Made by a program: the position numbers and the translations under genes | Notes under the pieces: generated by a model | Told to the model about the DNA's origin: nothing | Database searches by the model: none | The model's input: the letters and a program-made list of their open reading frames with translations, nothing else | NCBI RefSeq assembly: GCF_001422445.1 | Contig: NZ_LMNA01000030.1 | Span: 392,781 to 456,780 of the forward strand | Direction: 5' to 3' | DNA from: Pseudorhodoferax sp. Leaf274 | Lineage (GTDB): Bacteria; Pseudomonadota; Gammaproteobacteria; Burkholderiales; Burkholderiaceae_C | Length of the DNA stretch: 64,000 nt | Shown: positions 1-8,982 of the stretch, in pieces | Layout of the letters: each line of letters opens with the position of its first letter | Numbering within the stretch: the stretch's first letter is position 1

Positions 1-116
1 TGCAGCACCATCTTGGTGTTCAGCTGGCCGGCCATGCTGCCCGATGCGAAGGCGGGGATCGCGGCGAAGGCCAGGGTGCTCAGGGCCAGGGCGATCTTGG
101 TGGACATCTTGCGCAT
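1..116 (-). CDS. Exported protein, N-terminal fragment (runs off window)
   Basis: Only the first 38 residues are inside the window. They start MRKMSTKIALALSTLAF and form a textbook signal peptide (basic n-region, hydrophobic core, PAFA then Ser-Gly, consistent with signal peptidase I cleavage near residue 24). The few mature residues (GSMAGQLNTKMVLQ) would fit a secreted or pilus/coat-type beta-sandwich protein, but that is a guess. The ATG at 114-116 is preceded on the minus strand by an AGG-containing weak ribosome site. An alternative ATG three codons downstream exists. Confidence 0.7.
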   Translation of the reverse strand, partial: MRKMSTKIALALSTLAFAAIPAFASGSMAGQLNTKMVL

Positions 117-147
117 GGGGAACCTCGTGTCGGGTGGTGGATCGGGC

Positions 148-164
148 CGGTTCGTCGTGAACCG
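148..164. promoter_or_regulatory. Inverted repeat, candidate operator
   Basis: Perfect 6-bp arms CGGTTC and GAACCG separated by 5 bases, about 32 bases upstream of the start of the exported-protein gene on the minus strand. The shape fits a dimeric repressor site; the binding protein is unknown. Chance occurrence of such short arms in GC-rich DNA is possible. Confidence 0.3.
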
Positions 165-232
165 ATGGGCCTGATTGTTCGGCTTGCCGCCTCCCACATC
201 CTGTAGAGACCGTGACGGATTGCGGCAGGGTT

Positions 233-249
233 GTTCACGTTCCGTTCAC
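233..249. promoter_or_regulatory. Direct repeat GTTCAC x2, 11-bp spacing
   Basis: Two identical GTTCAC hexamers start exactly 11 bp apart (233-238 and 244-249). Tandem hexamers on one helical turn are the usual architecture of OmpR/PhoB-family response-regulator sites. It lies in the spacer between divergent genes, so either could be the target. Confidence 0.35.
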
Positions 250-495
250 ATTTGCGGGCAGCCGGGCAGGGCGTCCGGATGACCGTCGAAGCCGCCTTTC
301 GAGGCCGCTACCGCATGGGCGGGACGCCGCGGCCACGCCGCCCGCGCCGTACCGCCTCGGCGGGATGCCCACCGCGCACCCGACTGCCTACAGTGCGAGC
401 CCTCACCCTCTGCCTCAACACGCTCGCCGGCCGTCGGACACCCGCCCTGTGCCGTCGCCCGACATCAGCTGGCGTCCTGAACCGGAGTCGCCCCC

Positions 496-2955
496 ATGTC
501 CATGTTCCCGATCCTGCCGAAGCCCGCGCTGCGCCGGCGCGCCACCCTGGCCCTGGGCGCGGCCGTGCTGGCGCTGTCCGCATGCGGAGGGGGGGGCGAC
601 GACCCGCCGCCGGACGGTGGGACGACCCCGCCACCCGGGGTGGTCACGCCGCCCGTCACGCCCCCGGCGCCCACCATCACCCTGCAGCCCGTGGCCGCCA
701 CCGCCACGGAAGGCGCGCAGGCCAGCTTCGACGTGGCCGCCACCTGCAGCAGCGGCACGCTCACCACGCAATGGCAGCGCAACAACGGCGCGGCCGGCGA
801 CTTCGCCGCGATCGCCGGCGCCACCGCGCCGAGCTACCGCCTGGCCACCGCGCTGGCCGACAACGGCGCGCAGTTCCGCGCCACGCTGTCCTGCGGCGCA
901 GACAGCGCCACCAGCAACGTGGCCACGCTCACCGTCAACGCCGCGCCACCGCCAGCCGGCCCGCTGCTGGCGCCGCTGGCGGTCAACGGGCTGCGCGACC
1001 AGGCCGACATCGGCAGCGCGCGCGGCATCGTGCGCGAGGCCTCGGGCAGCTTCGCCTTCGTGTCGGGCAACACCGTGCGCCGGCTGGCGGCCGACCTGTC
1101 GTCCATCACGCTCGTCGCGGGCGAAAGCAACGGCGGCGTACCGGGCGCCACCACCGACGGCACCGGCACCGCGGCGCGGTTCAACAACCCGATGGGCATC
1201 GCCGCGGACGGCAACGGCAACCTGTACGTGACCGAAGAGCTCGGCCACACCATCCGCCGCATCACGCCCGCGGGCGTGGTGACGACGCTTGCCGGCGCGG
1301 CAGGGACGGCCGGCATGGCCGATGGCGCGGGGGGCACCGCGCGCTTCTTCGCGCCGCTGGGCATTGCGTGGGGCCCCGATGGCGACCTGTACGTGGCCGA
1401 CAGCGGCAACGCCCGCATCCGGCGCGTGAGCCTGTCCGGCGCCGTCTCCACCTACGCCGGCAACGGCGGCTTCGGCTCGGTCGACGGGCCGGCCGCCAGC
1501 GCGCAGTTCAGCGTGCCCACTGGCGTCGCCGCGGCGGCCGACGGCACCGTGTACGTGAGCGAGTTCGGCCGCGTGCGCCGCATCGCGCGCAGCGGCGCCA
1601 GTGCCGGCAACGTCGACACCTTTGCCGGCAAGGGCCCCGTGCTGCTGAACGACAACGCCGACGGCACCGGCACCGCGGCCGGCCTGCCCACCGCGGGGTT
1701 CCTGGCGCTGCAGGGCGACACGCTGTACCTGCGCGACGGCATCGGCCTGCTGCGCGCCATCGACACCGGCACGGCGGTGGTGACCACGGCGGCCGGCAGC
1801 CGGCCCCCGACGCCCGAGTACAACGCCACGAACGAGTACCCGCGCCTGGTGGACGGTCCCCCGGGCCGGTCGCGGCTGGGCCGGTTCCGTGGCGGCGTGG
1901 CCCCGGTGGGCGATGGCAGCTTCATCCTCACCGACAGCGAGGCCGGCGCGGTGCGCCGGGCCGACGCCACGGGGCTCGTCACCACGGTCGCGATGGCCAA
2001 TGCGTTCGAGAGCGGCGCCCAGGCGCGCGGCGGCACCGGCGTGCTGGCGCAGCAGCCGCTGGACGGCCCGGGGATCGGCTTTGCGCCGGTCGCGGCCGCG
2101 CCCGATGGCAGCGTGGTCATCAGCCAGGCCAACAGCCTCGTGCGCCGCATCGCCGCCGACGGCAGCGTCAAGACCCTGGTCGGCCTGCCCACCAACCGCT
2201 GGAACCTCGACGGGACGGGCAGCGCCGCGCTGCTCAATGCCGCCACGGCGCTGGCCGTCGATGCCACGGGCAACATCTTCTTCTTCGACGCCTTCAACAT
2301 CCGCCGCATCGACGGCACCAACACCACCACACCGGTGGCCGGCGCGGCGTACTTCGGCATCCCCAGCCAGAGCGCGCCACCACCGGAGAACGGCGCCGCC
2401 GACGGCGCCGGCACGGCGGCACGCTTTTCCTCGGTCGAGGCGCTGGTCACCGGGGCGGGCGGCGAACTGTTCGCCGCCGACAACCCGAACCGGGCCATCC
2501 GGCGCATCGACGCCGCCGGCAACGTGAGCACGTATGCCGGCGCGCTCGGGCAGCAAGGCACCGCCGACGGCCCGGCCGCCACCGCGCGTTTCAGCGGCCC
2601 GGTGGGCCTGGCGCGCACGCCGGACGGCGTGCTGTGGGTGCTCGACGGCAGCCGCGGCAATACCGCCCCAACGCTGCGCCGCATCGCACCGGACGGCACC
2701 GTCAGCAGCTTCGCCAGCCTGGCCTCGCGCATCGCCGTCGACCCGGCCGGCACGCTCTACGCCATCACCAGCGCGGGCGACCTGGCCCGCGTCGACACCG
2801 CCACGGGCGGCTTCACCACGCTCATCCCGCGCGGCACCGCCGTCACGCTCGGCGCCAGCCCGACGCTGGGCGGCACCGGCGCGCTGGTGGCCCCGGGCGT
2901 GAGGCGGCTGGTGTTGATCTCCGACGGGCAGCTGCTGCAGGCGACGCTGCCTTGA
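496..2955 (+). CDS. NHL-repeat lipoprotein with Ig-like domain
   Basis: 819-residue secreted lipoprotein. Residues 1-33 are a lipoprotein signal peptide ending in lipobox LSAC, followed by four glycines and a Pro/Thr-rich linker. Residues about 55-150 look like an Ig-like domain. From about 160 to the end there are 11 or so repeats of the type 'G-[IV]-A-x2-xG-x-LYV-(A/T)D-x-xN-x-IRRI...TLAG', the NHL blade signature; NHL propellers usually have six blades, so two tandem propellers are plausible. No enzymatic motif is visible; such proteins are generally binding or scaffold proteins at the cell surface. The ATG at 496 was chosen because the signal peptide starts there. A run of eight G bases at 589-596 sits just after the lipobox Cys codon. 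Confidence 0.85.
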   Translation: MSMFPILPKPALRRRATLALGAAVLALSACGGGGDDPPPDGGTTPPPGVVTPPVTPPAPTITLQPVAATATEGAQASFDVAATCSSGTLTTQWQRNNGAAGDFAAIAGATAPSYRLATALADNGAQFRATLSCGADSATSNVATLTVNAAPPPAGPLLAPLAVNGLRDQADIGSARGIVREASGSFAFVSGNTVRRLAADLSSITLVAGESNGGVPGATTDGTGTAARFNNPMGIAADGNGNLYVTEELGHTIRRITPAGVVTTLAGAAGTAGMADGAGGTARFFAPLGIAWGPDGDLYVADSGNARIRRVSLSGAVSTYAGNGGFGSVDGPAASAQFSVPTGVAAAADGTVYVSEFGRVRRIARSGASAGNVDTFAGKGPVLLNDNADGTGTAAGLPTAGFLALQGDTLYLRDGIGLLRAIDTGTAVVTTAAGSRPPTPEYNATNEYPRLVDGPPGRSRLGRFRGGVAPVGDGSFILTDSEAGAVRRADATGLVTTVAMANAFESGAQARGGTGVLAQQPLDGPGIGFAPVAAAPDGSVVISQANSLVRRIAADGSVKTLVGLPTNRWNLDGTGSAALLNAATALAVDATGNIFFFDAFNIRRIDGTNTTTPVAGAAYFGIPSQSAPPPENGAADGAGTAARFSSVEALVTGAGGELFAADNPNRAIRRIDAAGNVSTYAGALGQQGTADGPAATARFSGPVGLARTPDGVLWVLDGSRGNTAPTLRRIAPDGTVSSFASLASRIAVDPAGTLYAITSAGDLARVDTATGGFTTLIPRGTAVTLGASPTLGGTGALVAPGVRRLVLISDGQLLQATLP

Positions 2956-2989
2956 CGCACCCGACCGGCGGCCTGCGATGCATCCGTTC

Positions 2990-3427
2990 TCAGCGGATGA
3001 TGGACACGAGCACGCTGCAGTGCGCGTGCTCGATCAGCGCGCCGGAGATGGCGCCCTGCCACCAGCGCGCCGCCCAGTTCTCCAGGTGCTTGTGGCCGAC
3101 GACGATCAGGTCGGCCTCGATTTCCTTGGCGCGGCGCGTGATCTCGGTGACCGAGTCGCCCGTCACCACCTCGCCGCCCACGTGGTGCCCGGCCGCGCGC
3201 AGCCGGGCCAGGCCGGCATCGAGCACGGCCTGGTGGCGCCCGCGCTCGCGTTCCTCGGCGGCCTGGTCGTAGACGCCCACCTCCAGGCCGATGGAGCCCA
3301 CGTGCAGCGGCATCACGGCGATCAAGGTCAGGGCCGCACCGCTCAGGTGGGCCAGGTCGCCGCAGTCGAGCAGGGCCTTCTGGCCGGCTTCTGACCCGTC
3401 ATAGGCGAGCAGGATGCGCTTGTACAT
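2990..3427 (-). CDS. Universal stress protein, UspA family
   Basis: 145 residues, one Usp domain spanning the whole protein. The N-terminus MYKRILLAYDGSEAGQKAL is the family's first strand and Asp-containing loop, and the C-terminal part has the ADLIVVGH strand and ALIEHAHCSVLV end. The nucleotide-binding motif G-x2-G-x9-G-(S/T) is degenerate: GHKH replaces G-x2-G, so ATP binding is uncertain and the protein may belong to the non-ATP-binding branch. The start at 3427 is supported by an AGGGAG ribosome site; a longer open frame upstream is arginine/proline-rich and not coding-like. Convergent with the lipoprotein gene. Confidence 0.9.
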   Translation of the reverse strand: MYKRILLAYDGSEAGQKALLDCGDLAHLSGAALTLIAVMPLHVGSIGLEVGVYDQAAEERERGRHQAVLDAGLARLRAAGHHVGGEVVTGDSVTEITRRAKEIEADLIVVGHKHLENWAARWWQGAISGALIEHAHCSVLVSIIR

Positions 3428-3657
3428 GGCGGAACTCCCTGGGTTGTGGTGGGCGCAGTCTAGGCAAGCGCTGCGGCGCCGTCGAATCCGGGAATGCCCT
3501 TGTCGCCATTGCAGGTGTAGGCTTGGTCCTGCACCCGGGGCAGGCCGGCGCCGACGACGGCAGCGGCGCGGCAACGACGTGCCGGCCCGGCGTGCTGGCC
3601 TATGGTCGCGTCTTGCTGTGCGAAGCCGCACAAGAACCTACGAGAACGAGGCCTTGC

Positions 3658-4959
3658 ATGACCGTTTCCTCTCGTCCTGAGCATGCCCCTGCGGTCCCGC
3701 AGGAGCGCGAAGGGCTGCTGCGGCGCTTCGTTGCGGTGCGGGCCCATTCGCTGGCCTTGGCCGCGCCGCTGTCGCCCGAGGACCAGTGCGTGCAGTCCAT
3801 GCCCGACGCGAGCCCGACCAAGTGGCATCTGGCGCACACGAGCTGGTTCTTCGAGGCTGTGGTGCTGCACCCGCTGCACCCGTCCCCGCCGGGCTACGAG
3901 GCCTTCGACGCGCGCTTCTCCTACCTGTTCAATTCCTACTACGAGGCATTGGGCCCGCGCCATCCGCGGCCGCAGCGTGGCCTGCTCACGCGGCCTTCGG
4001 CAGACGAGGTCGTGGCCTACCGCCGCCATGTGGACGCGGCCGTCGAGCGCTTCATCGCCGAGGCCGACGCCCAGGCCTGGCAGGCTGCGGCGCCGCTGCT
4101 GGAATTGGGCCTGCAGCACGAGCAGCAGCACCAGGAACTGCTGCTGACCGACGTGCTGCACGCACTGTCGTGCAACCCGCTGCTGCCGGCCTACGCGCCG
4201 GCCGAGACCGCGGCGCTGCGCCTGGTGCGCGAGCAGCCCGAGCCGCTGCGCTGGCTGCGCCGGCCCGAGGCCATCGTCGAGGTCGGCCACGACGGCGACG
4301 GCTTCTCGTTCGACAACGAAGGCCCGCGCCACCGCCGCCTGCTGCCGGCCTACGAGATCGCCGAGCGGCTGGTCAGCTGCGGCGACTACCTGCGCTTCAT
4401 CGAGGACGGTGGCTACCGCCGGGCCGGCCTGTGGCTGTCCGACGGCTGGACCCAGGTGCAGGCGCAGGGCTGGCAGGCGCCGGCCTACTGGCTGGCGCCG
4501 GGCGATCCGCGCGCACCGGCGGCCGACTGGCAGGTGTTCGGCCTGGCCGGCGTGCAGCCGCTGGACCCGGCGGTGCCGGTGATGCAGCTGAGCTTCTACG
4601 AGGCCGCGGCCTATGCCGAATGGGCCGGCGCCCGGCTGCCGACCGAATTCGAATGGGAGGCCGCGCACGGCGCGCCGGGCCTGCGCGACATGGCGGGCAA
4701 GGTCTGGCAGTGGACGCGTTCGTCCTACGAGCCCTACCCGGGCTTCAGGCCGCTGGCCGGCGCCGTGGGGGAATACAACGGCAAGTTCATGGTCGGCCAG
4801 ATCGTGCTGCGCGGCGCCAGCCTGGCCACGCCGGCAGGCCATGCGCGGCCCACCTACCGCAACTTCTTTCCGCCGCACGCGCGCTGGCAGTTCTCGGGAC
4901 TGCGGCTGGCGCGCGATCCGCAAGCCCCCGCACCCCAGGACCAGGAGACCGCCGAATGA
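3658..4959 (+). CDS. egtB: Ergothioneine biosynthesis sulfoxide synthase EgtB
   Basis: 433-residue non-heme iron enzyme that joins a cysteine-type thiol to the imidazole carbon of hercynine using O2. An N-terminal DinB-like domain carries the iron-ligand motifs: KWHLAHT at about 55-61 and HEQQHQE at about 154-160. A C-terminal FGE-sulfatase-like domain (about 200-430) ends with the conserved RNFFPPHARWQFSGLR stretch. The ATG at 3658 gives the normal family N-terminus and follows a GAACGAGG site. The stop overlaps the start of egtD by four bases (ATGA), so the two are co-translated. No egtA, egtC or egtE is nearby; direct use of cysteine, as in some EgtB types, is an inference. Confidence 0.95.
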   Translation: MTVSSRPEHAPAVPQEREGLLRRFVAVRAHSLALAAPLSPEDQCVQSMPDASPTKWHLAHTSWFFEAVVLHPLHPSPPGYEAFDARFSYLFNSYYEALGPRHPRPQRGLLTRPSADEVVAYRRHVDAAVERFIAEADAQAWQAAAPLLELGLQHEQQHQELLLTDVLHALSCNPLLPAYAPAETAALRLVREQPEPLRWLRRPEAIVEVGHDGDGFSFDNEGPRHRRLLPAYEIAERLVSCGDYLRFIEDGGYRRAGLWLSDGWTQVQAQGWQAPAYWLAPGDPRAPAADWQVFGLAGVQPLDPAVPVMQLSFYEAAAYAEWAGARLPTEFEWEAAHGAPGLRDMAGKVWQWTRSSYEPYPGFRPLAGAVGEYNGKFMVGQIVLRGASLATPAGHARPTYRNFFPPHARWQFSGLRLARDPQAPAPQDQETAE

Positions 4960-5939
4960 GCTTTGTCATGCAACCCTCGATACAACCCTATCTGCGCGTG
5001 GTGGGCAGCGAGGCCGGCTCCGGCTTCCGCGCCGACATGCACGCCGCACTCGGCGCGGCCCGGCGCAGCATCTCGCCCAAGTACTTCTACGACGCGCGCG
5101 GCTCGCAGCTCTTCGACGCCATCTGCGAACTGGTCGAGTACTACCCGACGCGCACGGAGCTGGGCCTGCTGCGCACCCACGCCGGCGAGATCGCGGCGCT
5201 GGCCGGCCCGCAGGCCGAGGTGGTGGAGTTCGGCGCCGGCTCGCTGCGCAAGGTGCGGCTGCTGCTGGACGCGCTGGACCGCCCGGCCGGCTATGTGCCG
5301 ATCGACATCTCGGGCGAGCACCTGGCGCAGGCGGCGCAGCAGCTGCGCGGCGACTACCCCGGCCTGGCGGTCCAGCCCGTGGTGGCCGACTACACCCAGC
5401 CCCTGCAGTTGCCCGCCGGGCCGCACAAGACCGGCATGCGGCTGGGTTTCTTCCCGGGTTCGACCATCGGCAACTTCGACCCCGAGCAGGCGCTGCGTTT
5501 CCTGCGCATGGCCGCGCGCGTGCTGCGCGGCGGCGCGCTGCTGCTGGGCGCCGACCTCGTCAAGGACCCGGCCGTGCTGCATGCCGCCTACAACGACGGG
5601 GCGGGCGTCACCGCCGCCTTCAACCTGAACCTGCTGGCGCGTGCCAACCGGGAACTGGGCATGGACTTCGACCTGGACGGCTTCGCGCACGGCGCCTTCT
5701 ACAACAGCCCGCGCCGGCGCATCGAGATGCACCTGGTCAGCCGCCGCGCCCAGCGCGTGCAGCTGGACGGCCAGGCCTACCTGTTCGAGGAAGGCGAGAC
5801 GCTGCACACCGAGAACTCGCACAAGTTCAGCGTCGACAGCCTGCGCGCGCTGGCCGTGGAGGCAGGCTTCACGCCGGGGCCGGTGTGGACCGACCCCAAC
5901 CGCCTGTTCAGCCTGCACTGGCTCGCGTCTCCGGCATGA
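4956..5939 (+). CDS. egtD: L-histidine N-alpha-methyltransferase EgtD
   Basis: 327 residues, normal length for EgtD, which trimethylates histidine with SAM to hercynine, the substrate of EgtB. Visible hallmarks: the N-terminal PKYFYDARGSQLFDAIC segment, the SAM-binding EFGAGSLRKV loop (about 90-99), the GFFPGSTIGNFDP motif (about 163-175), and the C-terminal ENSHKFS segment. Overlaps egtB by four bases (ATGA) and is followed 22 bases later by a DUF427 gene with its own ribosome site, making a three-gene operon. Confidence 0.96.
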   Translation: MSFVMQPSIQPYLRVVGSEAGSGFRADMHAALGAARRSISPKYFYDARGSQLFDAICELVEYYPTRTELGLLRTHAGEIAALAGPQAEVVEFGAGSLRKVRLLLDALDRPAGYVPIDISGEHLAQAAQQLRGDYPGLAVQPVVADYTQPLQLPAGPHKTGMRLGFFPGSTIGNFDPEQALRFLRMAARVLRGGALLLGADLVKDPAVLHAAYNDGAGVTAAFNLNLLARANRELGMDFDLDGFAHGAFYNSPRRRIEMHLVSRRAQRVQLDGQAYLFEEGETLHTENSHKFSVDSLRALAVEAGFTPGPVWTDPNRLFSLHWLASPA

Positions 5940-5961
5940 TGGGGCTTTGAAGGAGAACGGC

Positions 5962-6243
5962 ATGAAAGCTGTCTGGAACGGCAAGGTCCTTGCCGAAAGC
6001 GATGACCTGGTGCTGGTCGAAGGCAACCAGTACTTCCCGATGGAATCGCTGAACCGCGAGCACGTCACCTACAGCAACCACAAGAGCACCTGCCCCTGGA
6101 AGGGCCAGGCCAGCTACTTCTCGCTGCTGGTCGATGGCGAGCTGAACCAGGATGCCGCGTGGTACTACGCCGATCCCAAGCCCGCGGCGGCCGAGATCAA
6201 GAACCGCGTGGCGTTCTGGAAGGGCGTGAAGATCGAACCGTGA
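5962..6243 (+). CDS. DUF427 domain protein
   Basis: 93-residue cytoplasmic protein beginning MKAVWNGKVLAES and containing the family's conserved NQYFP, STCPWKGQASYFS and AAWYYADPKPAA segments, so essentially a single DUF427 domain. The biochemical role of the family is not established. It follows egtD by 22 bases with an AAGGAG ribosome site six bases before the ATG, indicating it is transcribed with the ergothioneine genes. A function in ergothioneine metabolism is guilt by association only. Confidence 0.88.
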   Translation: MKAVWNGKVLAESDDLVLVEGNQYFPMESLNREHVTYSNHKSTCPWKGQASYFSLLVDGELNQDAAWYYADPKPAAAEIKNRVAFWKGVKIEP

Positions 6244-6279
6244 ACCGCGGTGGCGCGTGCGCGCCGGTCCCGGCGGGCC

Positions 6280-7968
6280 TCAGGGTCCGGCGGTGACGAC
6301 GCGGTTGCGCCCCTCGCGCTTGGCGCGGTAGAGCGCCGCGTCCGCGCGCCGCAGCAGTTCGCCCGGCTCCGACAACTGCAGCGCGGCATCGACCGTGGCG
6401 ACGCCCACGCTGACGGTGATGCGCCCGGCCGCAGCCGTGCCCAGGTCCAGCGCGCCCACCTGGCGGCGCAAGGCTTGGGCCAGCAGTGCAGCCTCCTCCG
6501 CGCCAGCGCCGGGCAGCAACAGGACGAATTCTTCCCCTCCCAGCCGGGCGGCCAGATCCCCGGCGCGCTGGGCCAGGCGTGTCATTTCGGCTGCCACGCG
6601 CTGCAGCACCTCGTCACCGACGTGGTGGCCATGCGTGTCGTTGAATTGCTTGAAATGGTCGATGTCGACCAGCAGCAGGCTCAGCGGCGCCGCGCCGCGC
6701 TGGACCCGGCGGAACTCCAGTTGCAACACCTCGTCGAGTTTGCGGCGGTTGGCCAGGCCGGTCAGCGGATCGGTGGTGGCCAGCGCTTGCAGCCGGCATT
6801 GGGCCTGCGCCAGCGCGTCCTCCACCGCCTTGCGCGCGGCGATGCCGCGCAGGTTGACGACGCGCCTGTCCTCGAGCCCACTGCAATCCCCCGGGAGATG
6901 CCTGGCACGTGCCTCCACCCAGACGAAGGAGCCGTCCTTGTGCAGCGCCCGGACGCGGTAGTCCTGCTGCGTCTGGCCGCGGCGCACCGAGCGCAGGGCC
7001 TTGGCGATGACCGGCACATCGTCGGCATGGCAGAACTCCGCGAGCGCGCGCCCCAGCACCTCGCGCACTTCCCACCCGAGCAACTCGGACAGCGCGGGCG
7101 AGGCGTAGGTGGTCACACCGTGTTCGACCGACAGGATGATGTCGCTGGAGAATTCCGCCAGCAGCCGGTAGCGCCGCTCTGCCTCCTCCAAGGCGACCTG
7201 CTGGCGCTGCAGGTCGGTGATGTCGGCATGCTCGAAGCAGCCGCGCCCGTCCGCTGTTCCGCGCTGCTCGATGACGCGCACGAAGCGCTCGCCGGGCAGG
7301 GCCAGCACGAAGGGGGCGCCTGAGAAACGCTGGTTGTCGCGCAACGTGGCCATGCTCGCGACGAACGCGGCGTCGCCCTCGCGACCGGTCCAGGCGGCGC
7401 GGTAGATGCTCTCGAACCTGCGGCCCAGCGCGGCCTCGGCCGTGTCCAGGTCGTACAAGTCCAGGAAGGCCTGGTTGGACCACATCACGCGGTCGGCGAC
7501 GTCCACGATCACCACGCCGGCGGCCAGGCGCTCCAGCACGGCCATGGCATCGATCTCGGCCAGGCGGCGCGTGCTGCTCACGTGTTCGGACGGGATGGTG
7601 GCCAGCGCCGCCACCTTGCGCCACACCCGCAGCCGTCCGAACCGGCCGATCTCGAACGAGGAGACGCGCACGCGGGCGTCCTGGTGGTCGAACTCGTAGG
7701 GCCGGCGCTGGCTGCGGTGGCGCGCGATGCCCTCGGCGATGTAGCGGTCGATCGAGGCGCGTTCTTCCCCGCGCAGCCTGCCGTCGTAGAACCTGCGCAG
7801 GTTCTCGGCATAGGCTTCGCCGACGTGGATCTTGCCGATGTGCTCCGGAAAGATCGACAGGAAGGTCTTGTTCCACGCCAGCGTACGGTCGTGCTCGTCG
7901 AAGGCGCAATAGGCCACTTCGAGCCCGTCCAATGCCACGCCAATCGCCTGCAGCAGTGCGTTTTTCAA
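6280..7968 (-). CDS. PAS-domain diguanylate cyclase
   Basis: 562-residue soluble signalling protein with no membrane segment. Two or three PAS-type sensor regions occupy about 10-385 (for example the MAVLERLAAGVVIVD and YRLLAEFSSDIILSV helices), joined to a GGDEF domain (about 400-560). The active-site loop is GGEEF at about residue 476, an active form of the motif, so it should convert two GTP to c-di-GMP. No EAL domain and no obvious RxxD inhibitory site in the usual place. The start codon is TTG at 7966-7968: an in-frame stop lies about 20 codons upstream and there is no ATG or GTG between; the first downstream option is a GTG ten codons in. Stands alone, with 151 bases to the next gene. 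Confidence 0.92.
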   Translation of the reverse strand: MKNALLQAIGVALDGLEVAYCAFDEHDRTLAWNKTFLSIFPEHIGKIHVGEAYAENLRRFYDGRLRGEERASIDRYIAEGIARHRSQRRPYEFDHQDARVRVSSFEIGRFGRLRVWRKVAALATIPSEHVSSTRRLAEIDAMAVLERLAAGVVIVDVADRVMWSNQAFLDLYDLDTAEAALGRRFESIYRAAWTGREGDAAFVASMATLRDNQRFSGAPFVLALPGERFVRVIEQRGTADGRGCFEHADITDLQRQQVALEEAERRYRLLAEFSSDIILSVEHGVTTYASPALSELLGWEVREVLGRALAEFCHADDVPVIAKALRSVRRGQTQQDYRVRALHKDGSFVWVEARARHLPGDCSGLEDRRVVNLRGIAARKAVEDALAQAQCRLQALATTDPLTGLANRRKLDEVLQLEFRRVQRGAAPLSLLLVDIDHFKQFNDTHGHHVGDEVLQRVAAEMTRLAQRAGDLAARLGGEEFVLLLPGAGAEEAALLAQALRRQVGALDLGTAAAGRITVSVGVATVDAALQLSEPGELLRRADAALYRAKREGRNRVVTAGP

Positions 7969-8120
7969 GGCAGCCGGTTCCGTTACTTTTGTGCAACTTG
8001 TCCAGGCGCAAGATTAACAGCCCCCCTGCGCGCGCCGCGCGCCGTGTTGATGCAGAAAGCCCACGCTGCGGCGCTGTCCGACACGCCGGGGTTGCGCAGC
8101 CGCAACCGCGGCTGCCGCCT

Positions 8121-8933
8121 TCAGCGCGCCGCGCCCTGCCGCAGCGTGGCCAGGCCGATGCCGGCCGCGTCGAAACCGCCGTCCACCGCCAGCAGCTGGC
8201 CGTTGACGTAGCTGGCCGCCGGGCTGCACAGGAAGCCGACCGCTTCGGCGATCTCCTCGGGCGTGCCGTAGCGGGCCAAGGGGATCACGTCGTGGTAGTC
8301 CTGGCGGATGGCTTGGCTGTGCACCTGCTTGGCCATCTCGGTGTCCACCGGGCCCGGCGCCACGCAGTTCACGCGAATGCCCTGGGTTCCCAGTTCCGTG
8401 GCCTGCTGTTTGGTCAGATGGATCAGCGCGGCCTTGCTGGTGCCGTAGGCCACGCGCAGCGTGCTGGCCCGCAGCCCCGAGATCGAGGCGATGTTGACGA
8501 TGGCGCCGCCGCCTGCCGCCAGCATGTGCGGCACGCAGGCCTGGCTGCACAGGAAGGGGCCGTCCAGGTTCACGGCCAGCACGCGGCGCCAGTCGTCGTA
8601 CGCGGTCTCGCCGATCGGCTTGAAGATGGCGATGCCGGCGTTGTTGACCAGCGCGTCGATGCGGCCGAAGGCCCGGGCCACGCCGTCGATGGCCGCCTGC
8701 ACCTGGGCCGGGTCGGACACGTCGCAGGGCAGGCCCAGCACCGCCCCGGAGGTGTGGGGCGCGGCCAGGCCGGCCACCGTGCGCTGCAGCGCTTCGGCCT
8801 CGAGGTCCAGCAGCGCGACGCGGTGGCCGCGCGCAAGGAACCAGCGCGCGACGGCCAGCCCGATGCCGCGGGCGCCGCCCGTGACGACGGCAACGGGCGC
8901 GGTGGGGGAAATGGGGGAAAGGGGTGTGTCCAT
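8121..8933 (-). CDS. SDR family NAD(P)-dependent oxidoreductase
   Basis: 270-residue classical short-chain dehydrogenase. Motifs: cofactor loop TGGARGIG (18-25), NNAG (97-100), catalytic Ser about 150, Tyr163 and Lys167 (YGTSK), and the PGPVDTE loop after the active site. An acidic residue after strand 2 (LLDLEAE) suggests NAD rather than NADP preference. Substrate cannot be read from sequence. The ATG at 8933 follows a GGAG ribosome site. It is divergent from the iron-related operon starting at 9007, with a 73-base shared spacer. Confidence 0.93.
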   Translation of the reverse strand: MDTPLSPISPTAPVAVVTGGARGIGLAVARWFLARGHRVALLDLEAEALQRTVAGLAAPHTSGAVLGLPCDVSDPAQVQAAIDGVARAFGRIDALVNNAGIAIFKPIGETAYDDWRRVLAVNLDGPFLCSQACVPHMLAAGGGAIVNIASISGLRASTLRVAYGTSKAALIHLTKQQATELGTQGIRVNCVAPGPVDTEMAKQVHSQAIRQDYHDVIPLARYGTPEEIAEAVGFLCSPAASYVNGQLLAVDGGFDAAGIGLATLRQGAAR

Positions 8934-8982
8934 GTTGTCTCCGGAAAGTGGTGGCCGCGCTTATACCCCCGCGCCCATAGAA

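Larger units (their letters stand above)
117..495. other. Intergenic region between two divergent genes
   Basis: A 379-base divergent spacer with no convincing gene. It holds two candidate control elements listed separately: an inverted repeat at 148-164 and an 11-bp-spaced direct repeat at 233-249. Long open frames crossing it are antisense or out-of-frame shadows of the downstream lipoprotein gene. Confidence 0.6.
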
